Source: Enterobacteriaceae bacterium UBA3516 (lineage in GTDB: Bacteria; Pseudomonadota; Gammaproteobacteria; Enterobacterales; Enterobacteriaceae). From it: DNA of 26,984 nucleotides. The position numbers and the translations under genes are program-made. Shown here piece after piece: positions 21,807 to 26,984 of this stretch (position 1 is the stretch's first letter; the number at the start of each line of letters is the position of its first letter). The stretch lies in NCBI GenBank assembly GCA_002377245.1, contig DFPL01000235.1, forward strand, positions 17,696-44,679. The letters run 5' to 3'. The notes below the pieces were generated by a model. That model ran no database searches, was not told where the DNA came from, and saw nothing but the letters and a program-made list of their open reading frames with translations.

Positions 21807-24358
21807 AATTCGTGCTCTCCGTCTTCATAGCGCGCCAGATCTTCATTGCTGTAACCGGGATCATCGTTGTGCCGATGACGGAGGATGTTCACTTCCTCAT
21901 CAGCCATCCGGCGACTGGCTTTGTTGTCTTCACGGCTTTCCTGTTGCTCCGGCTGTTTGCCTGCCGTGGTTATCTGCAGGCCGCCGTCTTCCAGTTCCCT
22001 GACGGCCATCTCCAGCTCCTGAGCCTCGCCGCCGCTTTCTGTATCTTCAGTTCCGTTACCGTCAGTCGCCGCAACAGGATTTTCGCCCTGCTTTTGTCGC
22101 AGCCTGTTCAGCCTGTCAAACGCGTTGAAAAGCTCATCTGGCCGGGTTTTTTGCGCGACATCTTCAGGAGTGTTAACAGCCTGCTGTTCTGTGTCTGAAA
22201 GAAGATGAAGCCTGGATGTAACAGGAGACGCTGGTTTTTCTGGCGGGGCGGGTTCGCGCCTGGAAACCGGATTTACGGTCCCGGTAACAGGTGGTTTCAG
22301 GGGTCTGAGAGAGACAACGTTATCCGGAGCGACAGGAGATTCAGACTCAGATGCTTCAGATTCAGCTGGTCTCTTTTGAGCCATAACAGGCTGAGCCACG
22401 GGGGCGGGTTTATCCGTTCTGGCAACAGATTTCACTTTTTCCGTCACCTCAGGTTGAGGTTTCGGGGTCGATTCGGTGACTTCAGAAGTCTGAACACTTT
22501 CTTCCAGCTTTTCATCACCGGTCGGGAACGAAATCCCCGCCAGTACCCTCGACCGCTCATTATCATGAACCAGCTTTTCCAGCTCCGGGCTGAGTGCATC
22601 CCGAAAGTCACGCTCAATGAAGCCGGGATGTATTTTCTTCATCTTCCGATACTTCAGTCCCAGCCGGACGATCGGATACTCACCGGGCAACCTGACGTAA
22701 AACTTCAGATTGGGGAGCTTCATAATCTGTTCGTAATCAACGACGGACTCTCTTACACGGTTCTTGCCTATCGACACACCGTCACGCACGGAATCCATAC
22801 CGTAGCTGTTCTGCTCCTGGGCTTCCTTACGTCGCTGAGGACCCAGTTCCTCTTCAACAATTTTTGCCACTTCAGCACTTGGAGAACGGCCATACATGCG
22901 GGTGTTCAGCAGGTCAAAAATCGATTTGGCCTGTTCACGGCCATAGACATTAATCAGCTGTGGCATGTTCTGAATACCAATGACGAAGCAGCTACCAAAT
23001 TTGCGGCCTTCAGCCAGCGTCTCCGCGAAATTTGGGATTTTCTGAAGACTGGTTTTTTCGTCAAAAATAAACCACACCCTCCGGTCTGGGTTTTCACCCA
23101 TACTCTGCAGAAAGATCGTCGCCATAGAGACCCACATGGAAATCAGAGGACGTACGCTCTGACGATGGCGTGACAGGGTGGAAATAAACAGCCAGCTGTT
23201 GTCGTGCGCTTCACTGGTCATCCAGTTACGAATGGTAAATCCAGGACGTGTCCCGTCGTCGAGTCCCTGCAGATAACGCAGGGCTTTGGCGTAGTTGGTT
23301 ACAACGGATCGAATGGAGATGGCAGTCTTTTCAATTTTCTCTTCCACCAGGTTGGCAGAGGGGGTGTTGGCCAGATACTCGCGCAGGCTTTTCATGCTGA
23401 GCGACAGCAGTGTCTTGAGGAACTTCTCGATGCTCCTGTCAGGGTCGGTTGACATACGGATAGCCAGGTCGGCCCAGATGGTGCGCGAACTGGAAACCCA
23501 GAACGGGTCCGATTCCCCTTCGACAGGTATCAGGCTGGCGGCCATGTTTTCATAGTCGACCACATCAATACACTCGCCCCACATCTGCCAGTTTGCACAG
23601 CGGTCATCATGGGGATTAAGAATGAAATCCGTCTTCGGGTTGAAGTGCGTCTCGGTGAACGTACACCCGGAGTCATAGATGATGGCGCGATCGCCACGTT
23701 TACGGATGTAATCAAGCAGCCACCTGATAAGCGTTGATTTCCCGACATTAATTGTTCCGTGGATAAGGAAATTCATAATTTCAGCACGATCAACCATGTG
23801 CAGATCGCCCACACGCAAATCAGACCGCTCGCCGTTCCTGCGAAGCAGCCGGTTCACTTCTGCCGGTTTATCCGTGAGCGTCATGCCGGAGATAAACTCG
23901 TTCTCACTCTCCTTTTTGCCTATCTGGGTGACATACATCGTTGCCCCGGCGAACACGCACACGCTGACAATGCCGCTGACTGTGGCCGCAGACTGCAGCT
24001 GCGCCAGAACACGGTCGCCCATGGCCTGCATATACGGGTCGGTCAGCATCTGTGGCAGCGTCATTTTGAGGATCAGCGCGGTATTCGTGGGCGCATAGAA
24101 ATAATGGATGTCATACAGCTTTCCCTGCCCGACCGGTATAAGGTCGATAAAGCTGCTGTTCATCCAGGCAAACCAGTAAAGGCTCCCGTTATCCAGTACC
24201 TCCTGGGGGGTGCGCAGAAGAAAAAGGGCAGTGGTAATAATGGCGAACAGAATGAATACCCAGAAACCTATCCAGTTATTCACCTGCAGAAACATGCGCC
24301 AGCGATAGGCGGTCATCTGCCCGCCCTGGGTGAGATTTTTGCCTGCGAAAGTGCTCAT
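21803..24358 (-). CDS. traD: Type IV coupling protein TraD
   Basis: This 851-aa inner-membrane ATPase of the VirD4/TraD family delivers the relaxosome to the type IV secretion channel. It has membrane segments at about 27-48 and 126-146. Walker A is HGTINVGKST (Lys207) and Walker B is VWFIFDE (Asp433-Glu434). The NLVEEKIEKTAISIR block and the YGMDSVRDGVSIGK block are shared with F TraD. After Walker B it reads DEKTSL where F has DELPTL, and after beta-2 YDSGCTF where F has YDRSGEF, so this is a lineage well separated from F. The C-terminal 200 residues are low-complexity, Pro/Glu/Thr-rich and end in an acidic tail (EDGEHEL), as needed for relaxosome docking. It overlaps traI. Confidence 0.96.
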   Translation of the reverse strand: MSTFAGKNLTQGGQMTAYRWRMFLQVNNWIGFWVFILFAIITTALFLLRTPQEVLDNGSLYWFAWMNSSFIDLIPVGQGKLYDIHYFYAPTNTALILKMTLPQMLTDPYMQAMGDRVLAQLQSAATVSGIVSVCVFAGATMYVTQIGKKESENEFISGMTLTDKPAEVNRLLRRNGERSDLRVGDLHMVDRAEIMNFLIHGTINVGKSTLIRWLLDYIRKRGDRAIIYDSGCTFTETHFNPKTDFILNPHDDRCANWQMWGECIDVVDYENMAASLIPVEGESDPFWVSSSRTIWADLAIRMSTDPDRSIEKFLKTLLSLSMKSLREYLANTPSANLVEEKIEKTAISIRSVVTNYAKALRYLQGLDDGTRPGFTIRNWMTSEAHDNSWLFISTLSRHRQSVRPLISMWVSMATIFLQSMGENPDRRVWFIFDEKTSLQKIPNFAETLAEGRKFGSCFVIGIQNMPQLINVYGREQAKSIFDLLNTRMYGRSPSAEVAKIVEEELGPQRRKEAQEQNSYGMDSVRDGVSIGKNRVRESVVDYEQIMKLPNLKFYVRLPGEYPIVRLGLKYRKMKKIHPGFIERDFRDALSPELEKLVHDNERSRVLAGISFPTGDEKLEESVQTSEVTESTPKPQPEVTEKVKSVARTDKPAPVAQPVMAQKRPAESEASESESPVAPDNVVSLRPLKPPVTGTVNPVSRREPAPPEKPASPVTSRLHLLSDTEQQAVNTPEDVAQKTRPDELFNAFDRLNRLRQKQGENPVAATDGNGTEDTESGGEAQELEMAVRELEDGGLQITTAGKQPEQQESREDNKASRRMADEEVNILRHRHNDDPGYSNEDLARYEDGEHEL

Positions 24359-24554
24359 AGATTTTGTCCAGACAACATCGCACCACCCGGACTTATGCTC
24401 AGGTAGTGTTTAGTGAAAATACGGAAGCGCTCGCCGCAGACCGGAAAGCGCATAGCGTTATCCGGCGAGGAAGCGAAACATCCACGGAATTAAGGCGGGC
24501 ACGTACGCCCGGAGTGACAGAGAAAAAGCAGAACTAAAGACTGACCGGGATGAA

Positions 24555-24579
24555 AAGCAGTGGCGGGGGGCCACTGCTT
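24555..24579 (-). terminator. Hairpin terminator after traT
   Basis: AAGCAGTGGC (24555-24564), five G and GCCACTGCTT (24570-24579) form a 10-bp stem. Read on the minus strand it is followed by TTCAT with a short T-run, 9 bp past the traT stop. It probably lowers read-through into traD. The remaining spacer to traD (24359-24554) has no ORF; a 7-bp stem (24430-24436 with 24463-24469) is the only structure seen. Confidence 0.7.
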
Positions 24580-24587
24580 CAGGAGGA

Positions 24588-25319
24588 TTACATGATGCCT
24601 GCTATGGATTTGGCCAGCTGCGCTTCAAGTACCGGTTTGGCTTCTTCAAACTTCAGGTTGACCTTATTGGCGTTCGACACAACACGGGTCTGGTATTTGT
24701 GGCGGTTGCCCTCTTCAGAGCTGGTCTGGATTTTCACACCCGAGTTACCCTGCCTCAGCGCTGCCACGTTGTCGGTTGTTACCGTTGCTTTCGTCCGCTC
24801 GGAGATTTGCAGGTCAGTGACCATCGTGAAATTCACATCTTCGACCATCGCATCGGCGGCCATGCCGACAAGTCCCGCTGCCAGACCCACACCCAGAGTG
24901 GCACCTGCAGACGAGGAATTATAAGCAGTGATGCCTGCTCCTAAAGCTGCACCGGTTGCCGCCCCCTCATAACCGCTGCTCAGGAAACCCTGAGTCTGAC
25001 GCAAATCCATTTTGTCGGCTTTAAGCACGTTCGCCTGCACCCAGTAATATGCTGTATCCGGAGAACTGGAAACTTTATAGCCTTTAGCCGTCAGGTCATT
25101 CGCAATAAGCGTCTGCAGGTTAGACATATCTTTATCCGACGTATTACGCACCTGGATATAGACGGTTTTTTCATTCGATGGCTCAAGCCATACTGTTTCG
25201 CTCATCTGGGTTTTCACTTCCAGATTACGCTTTTTGACCGCCGTGGACATTGCGCCACAGCCGGAGAGAGTAATTGATGAGGCAACCAGAGCCAGAACTG
25301 CATATTTTTTTAATTGCAT
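24588..25319 (-). CDS. traT: Surface exclusion lipoprotein TraT
   Basis: This 243-aa protein is an outer-membrane lipoprotein. It has a signal peptide with lipobox LSGC, so Cys21 becomes lipidated. Glycine-rich segments follow at about 115-155 (EGAATGAALGAGITAY, GATLGVGLAAGLVGMAAD), typical of TraT. It blocks mating-pair stabilisation with cells that already carry a related plasmid and is also linked to serum resistance. The length matches F TraT (about 244 aa). An AT-rich spacer upstream probably carries its own promoter. Confidence 0.97.
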   Translation of the reverse strand: MQLKKYAVLALVASSITLSGCGAMSTAVKKRNLEVKTQMSETVWLEPSNEKTVYIQVRNTSDKDMSNLQTLIANDLTAKGYKVSSSPDTAYYWVQANVLKADKMDLRQTQGFLSSGYEGAATGAALGAGITAYNSSSAGATLGVGLAAGLVGMAADAMVEDVNFTMVTDLQISERTKATVTTDNVAALRQGNSGVKIQTSSEEGNRHKYQTRVVSNANKVNLKFEEAKPVLEAQLAKSIAGIM

Positions 25320-25339
25320 GATTTCATCCTGTGCATAGA

Positions 25340-25461
25340 AAATATCCCAGCCAACAATTTAATGTTGACCAGGATATAATCGGCAGATTTAGCGTAAACT
25401 TGATCTATAAGTTAAATTTAATACACATCAAACAAAACAATAACACTTACGCAACCAAACT
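25340..25461 (-). promoter_or_regulatory. AT-rich traT leader with possible promoter and palindrome
   Basis: The 142 bp between traS and traT are strongly AT-rich. On the minus strand TTGATG, 16 bp and TATAGA form a possible promoter. A small palindrome, CAACA-ATTTAA-TGTTG (25352-25367), sits between it and the traT start and could be a leader hairpin or binding site. The promoter is a guess from spacing. Confidence 0.4.
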
Positions 25462-26124
25462 CTAATATCCACGAGTAGAATCAGTGCTATTCGTTGGTTC
25501 ATTAAAATTTGTGCCGAAGCTGTTACCATGAATATCCAGACCCGAAAAACCGCCAATCATTGGTAATCCAGATGATGGATTCACGATTGGATTCTGATAA
25601 CCAGTAATACTTTCGTAGTTATCGTTCGATTCTGAACCAATAACATTGCCCACAAAACCATCACTTGGGTTTAAGCCATTGACTGAATGGTCATTTTTAG
25701 TTAATAAATCTGCATACTGATGTTCATGGGCGTTATGGCCCTGATTAGTAACAGTCCCATTGTCTGAGATTATTTTACTAGCAATGAGTTTTGCTGATTG
25801 GAAGGCAAAAGCAAAGGCCGCAACTAAATAAATTCCGCAACCAGCGATAAGCATAGATTCCGTATCATCACTTACATACACGATTAAAAGACCAAGCAAA
25901 ATCGCCATAAAAGATGAACATAACAAACTAAACTTTCTGCTTATCACAAGGTTTGATTTTTTTTGCTTCCAGTAACATCCAAAAATGATAATTGTAGGTA
26001 GTATCGCAACCAAACTACCTTTTGCAAAAAAATTATTACCAGCCGTTTTATGCATCACCATAAGGTAAATAAAATAAATCCCAACCGGCATAAGACAGTT
26101 TAGCGAACTTAACTTAAATTTCAT
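25462..26124 (-). CDS. TraS-position membrane protein, putative entry exclusion
   Basis: This 220-aa protein starts 6 nt after the traG stop and precedes traT, the place of the entry-exclusion gene traS in F. The N-terminal half has about four hydrophobic segments (residues about 10-25, 33-50, 66-85 and 90-112), consistent with an inner-membrane protein. The C-terminal half (about 120-220) is hydrophilic, Asn/Ser/Gly-rich and ends in TNSTDSTRGY. F TraS is shorter (about 150-170 aa) and has no such tail. TraS proteins of different plasmids share little sequence, so the call rests on position and topology. GGGGGA inside the end of traG is its ribosome-binding site. The gene is AT-rich compared with traG and traD. 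Confidence 0.6.
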   Translation of the reverse strand: MKFKLSSLNCLMPVGIYFIYLMVMHKTAGNNFFAKGSLVAILPTIIIFGCYWKQKKSNLVISRKFSLLCSSFMAILLGLLIVYVSDDTESMLIAGCGIYLVAAFAFAFQSAKLIASKIISDNGTVTNQGHNAHEHQYADLLTKNDHSVNGLNPSDGFVGNVIGSESNDNYESITGYQNPIVNPSSGLPMIGGFSGLDIHGNSFGTNFNEPTNSTDSTRGY

Positions 26125-26130
26125 GCTCTG

Positions 26131-26984
26131 CTATCCCCCTACTTTTTTCCTCAGCTCAGTCACTTTATTCTTTAACTCATCAGAATCAAGATCGTTGAAC
26201 GGATTCAATTTACTCGACTGGTCTAATTCAGCTTCGGTTCTGCCCAATTTAAACTTGCCTTCGGCGTTTATCATTTCTCCTTTCATGGTATCACTGGATG
26301 CTTTTACAGTGGATTGTTTTTTATCTATTTCGCCAGCAGATTTGTTGATATTTCGCTCATTAGCAGATCTTTCTTCTGCCACCTTCTGAGCCAGTGCAGT
26401 CTGACTTGGGAAGGTAGTGTTTTGCGGCATTGGCATCCGGCTCTGATTGTCGCTGTAATCCTCAGCGATATCCCGCCCCGGAAGCGTATTGGCGCTCACG
26501 GAAGGAAGCGAACCACGCCCCGGCAGTGGACTGCCTGCCAGTCTGGCATTATCCTCCGTGCGCTCCTGCCGTGGTGAGCCCGGCCGTACCTGCATGTCAC
26601 GGTTGTCTGCCGGAACCACATCCTGCTGCGGAACGTCGCCGCTGGCCGTGACGTCCGTCAGGCTCTGCCGTTTGCCCTGAATGCCCATTGGCTGTTGCCC
26701 GGTTGCGTATTGGTCTGCGCCTGTTGCTGATGCATGTTGTCCTTCAGGTGTTGGTCGGGGTTGAATATTCTGGCCGGTCGTTCTCGCCTCATTCCCTTCT
26801 GACGGACTGGCCTGAACATAGCCGGGGCCGGTCCGGCGCGCCGTCTCATCCTGATGGCTGAACGGGTTGACTCCGGGATGCGTGTCCTGTTCATACAGGC
26901 TATCGCGCCCCGGCATATCCGGAGACGGATTGCGTGGGTTTTGCTGCCTTCCTGCAGGTAATGACACCGTCCCCGCCACGTCAT
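26131..26984 (-). CDS. traG: TraG C-terminal part (runs off right edge)
   Basis: The minus-strand frame is open from the right edge to TAG at 26131-26133, about 284 codons. The visible part is hydrophilic and low-complexity, rich in Gln, Pro, Gly and Arg. It ends in a charged helical stretch (NPFNDLDSDELKNKVTELRKK) of coiled-coil character. In F, TraG precedes traS and traT; its N-terminal membrane domain works in pilus assembly, and its C-terminal periplasmic part stabilises mating pairs and recognises TraS. The N-terminal domain is outside the window. The call rests mainly on gene order and composition. Confidence 0.8.
   Translation of the reverse strand, partial: DVAGTVSLPAGRQQNPRNPSPDMPGRDSLYEQDTHPGVNPFSHQDETARRTGPGYVQASPSEGNEARTTGQNIQPRPTPEGQHASATGADQYATGQQPMGIQGKRQSLTDVTASGDVPQQDVVPADNRDMQVRPGSPRQERTEDNARLAGSPLPGRGSLPSVSANTLPGRDIAEDYSDNQSRMPMPQNTTFPSQTALAQKVAEERSANERNINKSAGEIDKKQSTVKASSDTMKGEMINAEGKFKLGRTEAELDQSSKLNPFNDLDSDELKNKVTELRKKVGG

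Noticed and set aside
22205..23173. 322-codon open frame on the plus strand
   Set aside because: It is antisense to traD and of skewed composition (Arg, Phe, Gly rich); a shadow of a GC-rich gene.

Overview
This window is a segment of an F-type conjugative plasmid from an enterobacterial host (Klebsiella, Enterobacter, Citrobacter or a relative). The evidence is the leftward gene order traG-traS-traT-traD-traI, which is the distal F transfer operon, together with a plasmid-type arsRBC operon and Tn3-family transposition genes. The species cannot be read from the sequence.

Left block (1-10432) looks like a Tn3-family cargo island. At the left edge are the start of tnpA (leftward), a res-like recombination region and tnpR. 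At the right edge are a decayed tnpA C-terminal remnant and a well-formed 38-bp Tn3-type terminal inverted repeat (10395-10432). The cargo between them is a thiol/electrophile stress cluster: an OsmC-like protein, a TetR-family regulator with an AhpD-like protein, a thioredoxin-like protein, an Old Yellow Enzyme homologue with an FrnE-like DsbA protein and a short-chain dehydrogenase, then a MalY/PatB-type PLP enzyme with a DMT/EamA exporter, and an alpha/beta hydrolase. Four copies of one CTAG-centred palindrome (consensus near CTACCAACTAGATGGTAG) lie at the promoters of osmC, tetR-ahpD, the trx/OYE divergent region and the exporter. The cluster therefore reads as one regulon that the local TetR protein probably represses. 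This is the most interesting system in the window.

Middle block (10433-15360). A leftward membrane-anchored EAL phosphodiesterase with a CSS-type periplasmic sensor domain is followed by two small leftward ORFs of unknown function. Then comes an arsenic locus: arsH, on the left and reading away, is a pseudogene (stop codon plus frameshift); arsR, arsB and arsC are intact, read rightward and end in a good terminator. A perfect 18-bp inverted repeat lies between the arsenic locus and the transfer region.

Right block (15557-26984) is the distal transfer operon on the minus strand. In transcription order it holds the TraG C-terminus (running off the right edge), a TraS-position membrane protein, the TraT surface-exclusion lipoprotein, the TraD coupling protein, the TraI relaxase/helicase overlapping traD by 4 nt, and a secreted ScsC-like DsbA-family protein 16 nt after traI. 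No tRNA, rRNA or CRISPR array was seen.
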